From Sphingomonas sp. (lineage in GTDB: Bacteria > Pseudomonadota > Alphaproteobacteria > Sphingomonadales > Sphingomonadaceae): a stretch of 64,000 nucleotides of DNA. The stretch's first letter is position 1; the number at the start of each line of letters is the position of its first letter. Location of the stretch: contig NZ_JAGIAM010000003.1 of NCBI RefSeq assembly GCF_017744835.1, positions 868,001 to 932,000 on the forward strand, given 5' to 3'. The notes beneath the pieces are model-generated. The model did no database searches, was not told the origin of the DNA, and was given only the letters and a program-made list of their open reading frames with translations. Below are positions 34,375 through 42,785 of this stretch, piece after piece. Made by a program: the position numbers and the translations under genes.

Positions 34375-34953
34375 TCACCACCCCACGCCCGGCTGGCTGA
34401 GATAAGCCTGCTCCTCGGCAGTGGATTCGCGCCCCACCGCGGCGTTGCGCGTGGGGAAGCGGCCGAAGCGGGCGATGACCTCGGCGTGCTGGCGGGCGAA
34501 GTCGAGGCCCTGTTCGAGCCCCGGCTGGTCGAAGCACTTGAGGCAGAGCGTCTGCAGCTCGCTATCCTCGGCGTGCATCAGCGGCATGTAGAGGAAGTGG
34601 CGCTTCTGGACCGCGAGCCGTGCGTCCCAGCCGCGGTCGAGGGCGGACAGCGCCAGGGTGCGGGCGAGCGGATCCGCGGCGAAGGCCTCGGCAGTGCCGC
34701 GGTGGATGTTGCGCGAGAACTGGTCGAGCACGATCACGGCGGCGAGCAGCGTCTCGGGGTCGTCCTGCCACCCTTCGGCGCGGCTCGCCTTCAGCTCCTC
34801 GAGCAGGGGCGTGAAGAGGTCGCGGATCGCGTCGTCGACCGAATCCGAATGCGCGAACCATTGCTCGGACATCAGTCCGTCGAACCAGAAGCCGAGGACT
34901 TCCTTCGCCTTCGCGTGGACTTCCGGTGCCGCCGCTCCTAGATCGCGCGTCAA
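34375..34953 (-). CDS. DUF924 family protein
   Basis: A 192-residue helical protein with the DUF924 signature: VLGFWFDGLMSEQWFAH, IVLDQFSRNIHRGTAEAFA, FLYMPLMHAED and a late FGRFPTRNA. Function unknown. The start is a TTG at 34953, chosen because no ATG or GTG lies upstream of the conserved FWF block; it touches the first base of the divergent mtaB start. Confidence 0.88.
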   Translation of the reverse strand: MTRDLGAAAPEVHAKAKEVLGFWFDGLMSEQWFAHSDSVDDAIRDLFTPLLEELKASRAEGWQDDPETLLAAVIVLDQFSRNIHRGTAEAFAADPLARTLALSALDRGWDARLAVQKRHFLYMPLMHAEDSELQTLCLKCFDQPGLEQGLDFARQHAEVIARFGRFPTRNAAVGRESTAEEQAYLSQPGVGW

Positions 34954-36179
34954 TGGCTCTCTCCTCGCCGCATGTCGTCAACCTGGGCTGCCGCCTCAAC
35001 CTCGCCGAGGGCGAGACGATCCGTGCGCTGCTGTCCGGTCGAGACACAGTCGTGGTGAACAGTTGCGCCGTGACCAACGAAGCCGTCAAGCAGACGCGCC
35101 AGGCGATCCGCCGCGCACGCCGCGAACGGCCCGGCGCCGAGCTGGTGGTGACGGGCTGCGCAGCGCAGATCGACCCCGCCTCCTTCGCGGCGATGCCCGA
35201 GGTGGACCGGGTGATCGGCAATGCCGAGAAGCTGCGGCCAGAGGCCTGGTCCGCGCCCGAGCCCGTGGTGGTGCAGGACATCATGGCGGTGCGCGACACC
35301 GCGCCCCACCTCGCCGCGAGCTTCTCCACCCACGCCCGCGCCTTCGTCGAGGTGCAGAACGGCTGCGACCACCGCTGCACCTTCTGCGCCATCCCTTTCG
35401 GCCGCGGCAACAGCCGCTCGGTGCCGGCGGGCGCAGTGGTCGATCGCGTGGCGCAGCTGGTCGATGCGGGCCATGCCGAAGTGGTGCTGACTGGCGTCGA
35501 CCTGACCAGTTACGGCCCCGACCTGCCCGGCGGGCCGAGCCTCGGCCAGCTGGTCGAGCGCGTGCTGCGGCACGTGCCGCGGCTGAAGCGGCTGCGGCTT
35601 TCCTCGCTCGACGGGATCGAAGTCGACGACCGGCTGTTCGCGCTGCTCACCGAGGAGCCGCGGATGATGCCGCACGTCCACCTATCCTTCCAGGCCGGCG
35701 ACGACCTGGTGCTCAAGCGGATGAAGCGGCGTCACAGCCGCGCGCAATCCGTAACGCTGGTGGAGCGGCTCAAGGCGGCGCGGCCCGAGATCGCAGTCGG
35801 TGCGGACCTGATCGCGGGCTTCCCGACCGAGAGCGACGCGATGTTCGCCAACACGCTGGCGCTGATCGACGATTGCGACATCGTCCATGCGCACATCTTT
35901 CCCTATTCCCCGCGTGCTGGCACCCCGGCCGAGCGGATGCCGCAGGTCGCGCCGAAGCTGGTCAAGGCCCGCGCCGGCCGGCTGCGCGAGGCGGCGGCGC
36001 GGCGGCGCACGGCCTGGCTGCACAGCCTCGTTGGCAGCAGCCAGCAAGTGCTGGTAGAGCGCCCGGGCGACCGCGGCCATGCCGGCAATTTCGCCGAGGT
36101 CCGCCTCGCCTCCCATCCAGTCGGAGAAATCGTGAGCGTGAACATCAAGGGCGTGCAGGACGGAAAGCTGATCGCATGA
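34953..36179 (+). CDS. mtaB: tRNA t6A37 methylthiotransferase MtaB
   Basis: A 408-residue radical-SAM enzyme that converts t6A to ms2t6A at position 37 of tRNAs reading ANN codons. The N-terminal UPF0004 domain has Cys13, Cys38 and Cys69 for one iron-sulfur cluster. The radical-SAM cluster is Cys138-X3-Cys142-X2-Cys145 (NGCDHRCTFCAI). A TRAM-like region closes the protein. Its stop overlaps the ftsY start (ATGA). Confidence 0.94.
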   Translation: MALSSPHVVNLGCRLNLAEGETIRALLSGRDTVVVNSCAVTNEAVKQTRQAIRRARRERPGAELVVTGCAAQIDPASFAAMPEVDRVIGNAEKLRPEAWSAPEPVVVQDIMAVRDTAPHLAASFSTHARAFVEVQNGCDHRCTFCAIPFGRGNSRSVPAGAVVDRVAQLVDAGHAEVVLTGVDLTSYGPDLPGGPSLGQLVERVLRHVPRLKRLRLSSLDGIEVDDRLFALLTEEPRMMPHVHLSFQAGDDLVLKRMKRRHSRAQSVTLVERLKAARPEIAVGADLIAGFPTESDAMFANTLALIDDCDIVHAHIFPYSPRAGTPAERMPQVAPKLVKARAGRLREAAARRRTAWLHSLVGSSQQVLVERPGDRGHAGNFAEVRLASHPVGEIVSVNIKGVQDGKLIA

Positions 36180-37123
36180 GCACCAATCCTTCCTGGCACG
36201 AGAAGCTGCTGGGCGGCTTCCGCAAGACTTCGGACCGGCTGCTCGGAAACCTCGCCGGCCTTTCCGCCGCACGGCTGGACGACGCGACCCTCGACGAGAT
36301 CGAGGAGGCGCTGATCGCCTCGGACCTGGGGCCGGAGACCGCGGCGCGCGTCCGCACCCGGCTCGCCGAGGGGCAGTATGAGCGCAACATGGAGGAGCTC
36401 GGCATCCGGCTGGTGGTCGCCGAGGAGATCGAGAAGGTCCTCGAGCGCGTCGCCAAGCCGATCGAGATCGAGGCCTTTCCGCGGCCGCAGGTGATCCTCG
36501 TCATCGGAGTCAACGGATCGGGCAAGACCACGACGATCGCCAAGCTGGCCAACCGCCTGCTCGAGCAGGATTATGGCGTGATGCTGGCCGCGGGCGACAC
36601 CTTCCGCGCCGCCGCGATCGGCCAGCTGCGCACCTGGGCCGAGCGGATCGGGGTGCCGATCGTCTCGGGGCCCGAAGGCGGCGACGCGGCGGGGATCGTG
36701 TTCGAGGCAGTCAAGCAGGCGACCGACAAGGGCATCGACGTGCTGATCGTCGACACCGCCGGGCGGCTGCAGAACAAGCGCGAGCTGATGGACGAGCTGG
36801 CCAAGGTCCGCCGCGTGCTCGGTCGGCTCAACCCGGCGGCACCGCACGACGTGGTGCTGGTGCTCGACGCGACCACCGGCCAGAACGCGCTCAACCAGAT
36901 CGAGGTGTTCAAGGAAGTCGCGGGCGTGACCGGGCTGGTGATGACCAAGCTCGACGGCACCGCGCGCGGCGGCGTGCTGGTCGCCGCTGCCGAGAAATAC
37001 GGGCTGCCGATCCATGCGATCGGCGTGGGCGAGAAGGTCGACGACCTGCGCCCCTTCGATGCCAAGGAAGTCGCGCGGATCATCGCCGGGGTGGACGCGC
37101 TCGTCTCCCCGCGCACGCGCTGA
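36176..37123 (+). CDS. ftsY: Signal recognition particle receptor FtsY
   Basis: A 315-residue SRP receptor GTPase. The acidic A domain is almost absent; the protein starts directly with the N domain (KLLGGFRKTSDRLLGNLAGL). The G domain has the P-loop GVNGSGKTTT (111-120), DTFRAAAIGQL, DTAGRLQNK and TKLDGTARGG. Together with Ffh it docks nascent membrane proteins at the translocon; the SecD/F subunits are also in this window. It is translationally coupled to mtaB and followed by yciB. Confidence 0.97.
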   Translation: MSTNPSWHEKLLGGFRKTSDRLLGNLAGLSAARLDDATLDEIEEALIASDLGPETAARVRTRLAEGQYERNMEELGIRLVVAEEIEKVLERVAKPIEIEAFPRPQVILVIGVNGSGKTTTIAKLANRLLEQDYGVMLAAGDTFRAAAIGQLRTWAERIGVPIVSGPEGGDAAGIVFEAVKQATDKGIDVLIVDTAGRLQNKRELMDELAKVRRVLGRLNPAAPHDVVLVLDATTGQNALNQIEVFKEVAGVTGLVMTKLDGTARGGVLVAAAEKYGLPIHAIGVGEKVDDLRPFDAKEVARIIAGVDALVSPRTR

Positions 37124-37134
37124 ACGGAGCAACC

Positions 37135-37749
37135 ATGTCCGAACCCCGTCCCCTCTCCCCCGGCCTGCGGATGCTGATCGATTTCGGCCCGCTGGCGGTG
37201 TTCTTCGCAGTCAACAGCTTCGCGCCGGGAATCCAGATCCAGCGAGTCATCACCGCCACCGCGGCATTCATGGTCGCGATGGTCGCCGCGATGCTGCTCT
37301 CGTGGTGGAAGGCGCGGCACATCTCGCCGATGCTGTGGATCACCGCAGCGCTGGTCCTGCCGTTCGGCGCGCTGACCATCTATTTCCACGACCAGAGCTT
37401 CATCCAGATGAAGCCGACGATCGTCTACACGATGTTCGCGGTGATCCTGGCCTATGGCCTGGTGACCGGCAAGCCGCTGCTCCAGATGCTGCTCGAACAG
37501 GCCTATCCCGGGCTGTCGGCGAAGGGCTGGCGGCTGCTGACGATCAACTGGACGGGCTTCTTCGTCGCGATGGCGGTGCTCAACGAAGTGATGCGCCAGG
37601 TGCTCAACTGGGACCAGTGGGTGAGCTTCAAGACCTGGGCAGTGATCCCGCTGACGTTGCTCTTCGCGGTGCTGAACATCCCGATGCTGCTCAAGCACGG
37701 GCTCCAGCTCGACAAGCCCGAAGACACGCCGATTCCGCCCGAGGGATGA
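37135..37749 (+). CDS. yciB: Inner membrane septation protein YciB
   Basis: A 204-residue membrane protein of the YciB/IspZ family with five hydrophobic helices. The conserved segments are LIDFGPLAVFFAVN at the start, LTIYFHDQSFIQMKPTIVY, and WRLLTINWTGFFVAMAVLNE. It has been linked to cell-envelope synthesis and septation in other bacteria. It begins 11 bp after ftsY and ends the mtaB-ftsY-yciB unit just before repeat copy B. Confidence 0.93.
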   Translation: MSEPRPLSPGLRMLIDFGPLAVFFAVNSFAPGIQIQRVITATAAFMVAMVAAMLLSWWKARHISPMLWITAALVLPFGALTIYFHDQSFIQMKPTIVYTMFAVILAYGLVTGKPLLQMLLEQAYPGLSAKGWRLLTINWTGFFVAMAVLNEVMRQVLNWDQWVSFKTWAVIPLTLLFAVLNIPMLLKHGLQLDKPEDTPIPPEG

Positions 37750-37755
37750 GCGGAT

Positions 37756-37891
37756 TTCCTTCTCCCCTTGTGGGAGAAGGAAGGGGCCCACGCCGAGGGC
37801 GTGGGAAGGATGAGGGGGACTGAGACTCCCTCACCCTCACCCTTCCGCCGACTAAAGTCGGCTCCCTCCCTCTCCCACAAGGGGAGAGGGA
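37756..37891. repeat. Structured intergenic repeat, copy B
   Basis: A 136-bp element with the same ends and plan as copy A at 32532. The internal stems differ in bases but still pair: CCACGCC-GAG-GGCGTGG replaces CCGCTCG-CGCAG-CGAGTGG, and CCGACTAAAGTCGG replaces CCGACTGCGTCGG. It sits between the convergent yciB and sodB genes and may act as a transcription end for either. Confidence 0.9.
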
Positions 37892-37901
37892 GTTCTGGAA
37901 A

Positions 37902-38522
37902 TCAGCCCTGATCGGCGCGGCTGACGCCCTGGCCGTCGAGGTTCTGGGCGACGAAGTCCCAGTTGATCAGGTTGTTGAGCACGGTGTCGACGAACACCGG
38001 GCGGGCGTTGCGATAGTCGATGTAATAGGCGTGCTCCCACACGTCGATCGTGAGCAGCGGCGTCATGCCGTGCGCGACGGGCGAATCGCCGTCGTGGAGC
38101 GAGGTGACCTTGAGCGCGCCCTGATCGAGCACCAGCCAGCCCCAGCCGCTGGCGAAATGGCCGACCGACTCGGTCTTGAGCTTCTCGAGCAGCGCCTCAT
38201 GGCTGCCGAAGCCGGCGGTGATCAGCTCGGCAAGCTTGCCCGAGGGGGCCTGCTTCGTGGGCGACAGGCACTGCCAGAAGAAGCTGTGGTTCCACACCTG
38301 CGAGCTGTTGTTGAACAGCCCCTTGTTGCCGCTTTTCTTGGCATATTTGATCACGTCCGACAGCTTGGCGCCAGCGAGATCGGGAATGTCGGCCACCAGC
38401 TTGTTGGTGTTGTCGACATAGGCCTTGTGGTGCTTGCCGTGATGGAATTCGAGCGTCTCGGCCGACATGTGCGGCTGGAGCGCGTCGGGGGCATAGGGAA
38501 GTGCGGGAAGTTCGAAGGCCAT
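37902..38522 (-). CDS. sodB: Superoxide dismutase, iron/manganese type
   Basis: A 206-residue superoxide dismutase. The metal ligands are His27 (LEFHHGKHHKAYV), the histidine of WNHSFFWQ, and the Asp and His of TIDVWEHAYYIDYRNAR. The overall pattern fits the iron-type cytoplasmic enzyme. The ATG at 38522 has GGAGGATG upstream; an in-frame ATG four codons earlier is less likely. Confidence 0.96.
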   Translation of the reverse strand: MAFELPALPYAPDALQPHMSAETLEFHHGKHHKAYVDNTNKLVADIPDLAGAKLSDVIKYAKKSGNKGLFNNSSQVWNHSFFWQCLSPTKQAPSGKLAELITAGFGSHEALLEKLKTESVGHFASGWGWLVLDQGALKVTSLHDGDSPVAHGMTPLLTIDVWEHAYYIDYRNARPVFVDTVLNNLINWDFVAQNLDGQGVSRADQG

Positions 38523-38626
38523 GTCATCCTCCATGGGGGTGTTATGCTCCGCCCGCCTAACGCATGGAGCGAGTCGACGCCGCAACAATTTTTGTTGGGG
38601 CCTGATCGAATGAAGCGATCGTGCGG

Positions 38627-39661
<1,035 letters not shown>

Positions 39662-39737
39662 GCCGAATGCTTGGCGTATTTTCCCAACTCTTGGCAAGCC
39701 ACAATCATCGACTGAATGCCCGATGAACGCGGAAAAC

Positions 39738-39751
39738 GGCGGAAAACCGCC
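39738..39751. promoter_or_regulatory. Palindrome upstream of the psp promoter, candidate PspF site
   Basis: GGCGG-AAAA-CCGCC is a perfect 5-bp dyad 12 bp upstream of the -24 element. A related half, GCGGAAAACGG, directly precedes it. Activator sites for PspF lie upstream of the psp promoter in other bacteria; here the close spacing is unusual, so the assignment is tentative. Confidence 0.45.
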
Positions 39752-39763
39752 ACTTTTTTAATT

Positions 39764-39779
39764 TGGCACGCATCCTGCT
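39764..39779 (+). promoter_or_regulatory. Sigma-54 promoter of the psp operon
   Basis: TGGCACG-CATC-CTGCT matches the sigma-54 consensus TGGCACG-N4-TTGCT at all but one base, with the essential GG at -24 and GC at -12 and the right spacing. It points towards the small ORF at 39843 and pspA. The pspF gene lies immediately behind it, as expected for a PspF-controlled promoter. Confidence 0.88.
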
Positions 39780-39842
39780 GAGACATTGGCAAGCCCGGCA
39801 ATCGGGCAGGAAACAACACCAAGGTTCAGGGAAACACAGACA

Positions 39843-39950
39843 ATGACCTACCAGTTCGCAAATGTCCGCAATGCCTTTGTCGCAGCCGCCTTCGCCCTCC
39901 TCGCCAGCACGGTCTTCATGGCCGGCGCGGTGGGCCCGGCGATCGCCTGA
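39843..39950 (+). CDS. 35-residue signal-peptide-like leader protein of the psp operon
   Basis: A very short frame that starts about 50 bp after the sigma-54 promoter. It reads MTYQFANVRNAF, then a hydrophobic core (VAAAFALLASTVFMAGAV), and ends GPAIA. It could be a signal peptide with no mature part, a one-helix membrane protein, or a leader whose translation affects the two hairpins after it. I see no strong ribosome site apart from AGGGAAA. No family known to me. Confidence 0.6.
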   Translation: MTYQFANVRNAFVAAAFALLASTVFMAGAVGPAIA

Positions 39951-39970
39951 GGCGCCACTTGGTCTCCCCG

Positions 39971-40035
39971 CTCGCCAATGCCCCGGCGAGCGGAAACCCG
40001 CCGGGAGGGTTCACCCCCTAGCTCCCTCCCGGCGG
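39971..40035 (+). promoter_or_regulatory. Two hairpins between the leader ORF and pspA
   Basis: The first is CTCGCC-N8-GGCGAG (39971-39990). The second is a perfect 12-bp stem, CCGCCGGGAGGG (39998) with CCCTCCCGGCGG (40024-40035) and a 14-nt loop. No T tract follows, so it is not a normal terminator. It ends 25 bp before the pspA ATG and could set mRNA stability or the ratio of leader to pspA expression. Confidence 0.65.
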
Positions 40036-40060
40036 ATCCCCACTACGAAGGAGTGTTAGA

Positions 40061-40729
40061 ATGGGTATCTTCTCGCGAACCCGCGACATCATCGCCGCCA
40101 ACGTCACCGACCTGCTCGACAAGGCCGAGGACCCGGCCAAGATGATCCGCATGATCATCCTCGAGATGGAGGAGACGCTGGTCGAGGTTCGCGCCTCTGC
40201 CGCCCGCACCATCGCCGATCAGAAGGAAATGCGCCGCCACATCGCCAAGCTCGAAAAGCTCCAGGAGAGCTGGACCGAGAAGGCCGAGCTGGCGCTGAGC
40301 AAGGGCCGTGAGGACCTGGCCAAGGCCGCGCTGGTCGAGAAGCAGAAGGCCGCCGACATGTGCGAGCAGCTGAGCCAGGAGATCGCGGTGCTCGACGAGA
40401 CGCTGAAGGCGTCCGAAGAGGACATCACCAAGCTCCAGAACAAGCTGCGCGAGGCGCGTACCCGCCAGAACTCGATCGTTGCCCGGCTGGAGAGCGCCAA
40501 CAACCGCGCCCGCCTTCGCGAGATGACGAACGGCTCGAAGATGCACGACGCCTTCTCGCGCTTCGACGTCCTCGAACGCCGGGTCGACATGGCCGAGGGC
40601 CGCGCCGATGCAGCGGGCCTGGGCGGCCAGCCGAAGACGCTTGAGGAAGAGATCGCCGAGCTGCGCTCGTCCGAGAAGGTCGATGCCGAGCTGGAAGCGC
40701 TGAAGGCGCGCATGAGCAAGGGAGCCTGA
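40061..40729 (+). CDS. pspA: Phage shock protein A
   Basis: A 222-residue PspA/IM30 protein, almost entirely coiled coil. The N-terminal amphipathic segment MGIFSRTRDIIAANVTDLLD binds damaged membrane, and the remainder is the ESCRT-III-like helical hairpin. PspA both inhibits PspF and protects the inner membrane when the proton-motive force falls. AAGGAG precedes the ATG. Confidence 0.97.
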   Translation: MGIFSRTRDIIAANVTDLLDKAEDPAKMIRMIILEMEETLVEVRASAARTIADQKEMRRHIAKLEKLQESWTEKAELALSKGREDLAKAALVEKQKAADMCEQLSQEIAVLDETLKASEEDITKLQNKLREARTRQNSIVARLESANNRARLREMTNGSKMHDAFSRFDVLERRVDMAEGRADAAGLGGQPKTLEEEIAELRSSEKVDAELEALKARMSKGA

Positions 40730-40733
40730 GGCG

Positions 40734-41006
40734 ATGGAGGAAGTCTTCCTTCCGATCGTCATCGTCGGAATACTGTTCGTCGGCCTCCCCTGGGTGATCA
40801 TGCACTACATCACCCGGTGGAAGACCGCCGCGACGATCACCGGCGAGGACGAGAAGCTCCTCGACGAGCTCTACTACACCGCCCGGCAGCTCGAGGAGCG
40901 GCTGGTCACCGTCGAACGCATCATCGCCGCCGACAACCCCGATTTCCGGCCGCTCTCGACCCAGCGCCAAGAGCCGAGCCCTTACGATCTCTCCAGGAGG
41001 AACTGA
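40734..41006 (+). CDS. pspB: Phage shock protein B
   Basis: A 90-residue inner-membrane protein: one membrane helix at about residues 4-24 (VFLPIVIVGILFVGLPWVIM), then a cytoplasmic coiled coil with YYTARQLEERLVTVERII. PspB works with PspC to sense envelope stress and pull PspA from PspF. It starts 4 bp after pspA. Confidence 0.93.
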   Translation: MEEVFLPIVIVGILFVGLPWVIMHYITRWKTAATITGEDEKLLDELYYTARQLEERLVTVERIIAADNPDFRPLSTQRQEPSPYDLSRRN

Positions 41007-41007
41007 G

Positions 41008-41382
41008 ATGTCCGTCCGCACCAAATTCTACCTCGACAAGGCCAATGCCAAGTGGCTGGGCGTCTGCTCGGGGTTGGCGGATTACACCGGGATCGACGTG
41101 ATCTGGCTCCGTGTCGGCGTCGCCCTGCTCACCTTCACGACCTTCCCGATGGGCCTGATCGGCTACCTGCTGATCGCCTGGATGGCGCCAAGCCGCCCGG
41201 CCGGCCTGTACGACGGCCCGGAGGAAGCGAAGTTCTGGCAGGGCGTCCGCTCGAACCCGAGCCGCTCGACCGCCGAGGTCCGCTCGAAGTTCCGCGACAT
41301 CGATCGTCGCCTGGCCGACATCGAGATGTACTATACGAGCCGCAACACGCGCCTCGCCGACGAAATCGACAGCCTGCGCTGA
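41008..41382 (+). CDS. pspC: Phage shock protein C
   Basis: A 124-residue membrane protein. The PspC domain is at residues 5-65: FYLDKANAKWLGVCSGLADY, then the helix VIWLRVGVALLTFTTFPMGL and a second short membrane stretch. The C-terminal 40 residues form a coiled coil ending NTRLADEIDSLR. That ending is shared with the next protein (VAREIDSLR). It starts one base after the pspB stop, with AGGAGG upstream. Confidence 0.93.
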   Translation: MSVRTKFYLDKANAKWLGVCSGLADYTGIDVIWLRVGVALLTFTTFPMGLIGYLLIAWMAPSRPAGLYDGPEEAKFWQGVRSNPSRSTAEVRSKFRDIDRRLADIEMYYTSRNTRLADEIDSLR

Positions 41383-41412
41383 GGCGCAGGCGTCCAACGG
41401 GGAGATTGGACA

Positions 41413-41706
41413 ATGAGGGAATTGAGCTGGCTCGTGCCGGTGCTGATCGTCTCGGCGATCATGGCTTCCAAGGCTTTCCAGACCTGGGTCCGCGCCAAGC
41501 ACGGCTATCCGATGGAAGACCGCCGCGGCCGCCACAGCCACGCCGGCGGCGACCTGGAAGCCGAACGCAAGATCGCGCTGCTCTCTTCGGAGAACGAGCG
41601 GCTCACCGGCCAGATCAGCCGGCTGGAAGAGCGGATTGCAGTGCTCGAGCGGATCGCGACCGATCCCGCCGAGCGGGTGGCCCGCGAGATCGACAGCCTG
41701 CGCTGA
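41413..41706 (+). CDS. PspB-like small membrane coiled-coil protein 1
   Basis: A 97-residue protein with one N-terminal membrane helix (residues 5-24, SWLVPVLIVSAIMASKAF), a short basic loop with the motif KHGYPM, and a C-terminal coiled coil: ENERLTGQISRLEERIAVL, ERIATD, then EIDSLR. The plan is that of PspB. The KHGYP loop and ERIxTD motif recur in the next gene, so the two look like duplicates. It is part of the psp operon; a role in stress sensing beside PspB/PspC is inferred. Confidence 0.8.
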   Translation: MRELSWLVPVLIVSAIMASKAFQTWVRAKHGYPMEDRRGRHSHAGGDLEAERKIALLSSENERLTGQISRLEERIAVLERIATDPAERVAREIDSLR

Positions 41707-41734
41707 GCACGGTCGAGGAAGAGGGAGAAGAGGG

Positions 41735-42046
41735 ATGTTTCTGTTCGAGACCTTCGCACCGGTGGCAGCCCTGGTCGGCCTTGCCGCGGTGGCCGGGTGG
41801 ATCTTCACCACCTGGATGCGGATCAAGCACGGCTACCCGCTCGATGGAGCCTGGGGCCAGGCGATCTATCCGCAGAAGAACGACGAGGCGATGGAGCGGA
41901 TCAAGCTCCTGAGCCAGGAGAATGCGCAGCTCCGCGCCGAGCTCGGCGCGATCAAGGACCGGCTCGCCAATGTCGAGCGGATCGTCACTGACAGCTCGCT
42001 GACGCTCGACCGCGAGATCGAGCAGCTGCGCGGCAAGAACAACTGA
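41735..42046 (+). CDS. PspB-like small membrane coiled-coil protein 2
   Basis: A 103-residue protein: membrane helix at about 9-27 (PVAALVGLAAVAGWIFTTW), then IKHGYPLDG as in the preceding protein, then the coiled coil SQENAQLRAELGAIKDRL, VERIVTD and EIEQLRGKNN. GAGGGAGAAGAGGG precedes the ATG at 41735. Its similarity to the gene at 41413 over the loop and coil suggests tandem duplication. Confidence 0.8.
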   Translation: MFLFETFAPVAALVGLAAVAGWIFTTWMRIKHGYPLDGAWGQAIYPQKNDEAMERIKLLSQENAQLRAELGAIKDRLANVERIVTDSSLTLDREIEQLRGKNN

Positions 42047-42057
42047 GGAGCAGAACG

Positions 42058-42330
42058 ATGGACCCGATCGCCATTCCCGTGCTGGGCATCGCCGCCGGCA
42101 TCATCGCAATCGTCCTCGGCATCGGCCTGGAGATGTTCAAGCGCTGGCTCAAGCACAAGGAAGCGATGACCCAGGTCGTCGCCGCCCAGACCGCCGAGCA
42201 GGCCGCGCAATATGCATCGCACGTCGAGCGGCTCGAGCAGCGGGTCCGGGTGCTCGAAAGGATCGTCACCAACGGCGGCGCCGAAGTCGCGGAAGAAATC
42301 GAGAAGCTGCGCGACGCGCCGCTGAACTAA
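42058..42330 (+). CDS. PspB-like small membrane coiled-coil protein 3
   Basis: A 90-residue protein with an N-terminal hydrophobic helix (IPVLGIAAGIIAIVLGIGLE), a basic patch FKRWLKHKEA and the coiled coil VERLEQRVRVLERIVTN followed by EIEKLRDAPLN. The ERIVTx-EIExLR arrangement is the same as in its neighbours. GAGGAG lies before the ATG, 11 bp after the previous stop. Confidence 0.8.
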   Translation: MDPIAIPVLGIAAGIIAIVLGIGLEMFKRWLKHKEAMTQVVAAQTAEQAAQYASHVERLEQRVRVLERIVTNGGAEVAEEIEKLRDAPLN

Positions 42331-42345
42331 GAAAAGGAAATCGCC

Positions 42346-42465
42346 ATGATCATCGTGTTCGCAGTGCTGACGGCACTGTGCGTGGGAGGTATTGTCCTCG
42401 CCGAATGCCGGGATCGACCCCGCCGCCGCGCGGAGCGACTGGCCCAGGGCGTCCAGGGCAACTGA
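42346..42465 (+). CDS. Tiny single-helix membrane protein (39 residues)
   Basis: A 39-codon frame beginning MIIVFAVLTALCVGGIVLA, a membrane helix, followed by an arginine-rich tail (CRDRPRRRAERLAQG). An AAAAGGAAA ribosome site lies upstream. Both flanking genes are close and in the same direction, so it is very likely translated as part of the psp operon. It lacks the coiled coil of its neighbours. It may correspond in role to the small PspD/PspG-type accessories, but there is no visible homology. Confidence 0.65.
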   Translation: MIIVFAVLTALCVGGIVLAECRDRPRRRAERLAQGVQGN

Positions 42466-42493
42466 ACAAAACGCATCGAGGGAGTAAGAGGGA

Positions 42494-42763
42494 ATGAACC
42501 CGTTCGAAATGGTTGTCGCGATCATCGTCGTGGTGACGATCGGCGGCGTCCTCAAGGCCCGCTACGGCATCCACAAGGACAATCAGGGCAACGAGGTCTA
42601 TCGCGGCGGAGACAATGCCGCGACGGCCGAGAACGCCCGGCTCCGCGACGAGGTTCGCTCGCTCAAGGAGCGCGTCCAGGTGCTCGAACGCGTCATCACC
42701 GACAGCAACGCCAGCAGCGCCCAGCTCGAACGCGAGATCGAAGCGCTGCGCGACCGGAAATAA
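42494..42763 (+). CDS. PspB-like small membrane coiled-coil protein 4
   Basis: An 89-residue protein: membrane helix at about 4-20 (FEMVVAIIVVVTIGGVL), a KARYGIHKDNQG loop, and the coiled coil ENARLRDEVRSLKERVQVL, ERVITD, EIEALRDRK. The C-terminal half is plainly related to the proteins at 41413, 41735 and 42058. GAGGGAGTAAGAGGG precedes the ATG. Confidence 0.8.
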   Translation: MNPFEMVVAIIVVVTIGGVLKARYGIHKDNQGNEVYRGGDNAATAENARLRDEVRSLKERVQVLERVITDSNASSAQLEREIEALRDRK

Positions 42764-42785
42764 CGTCTGACCAGGGAGGCATGAC

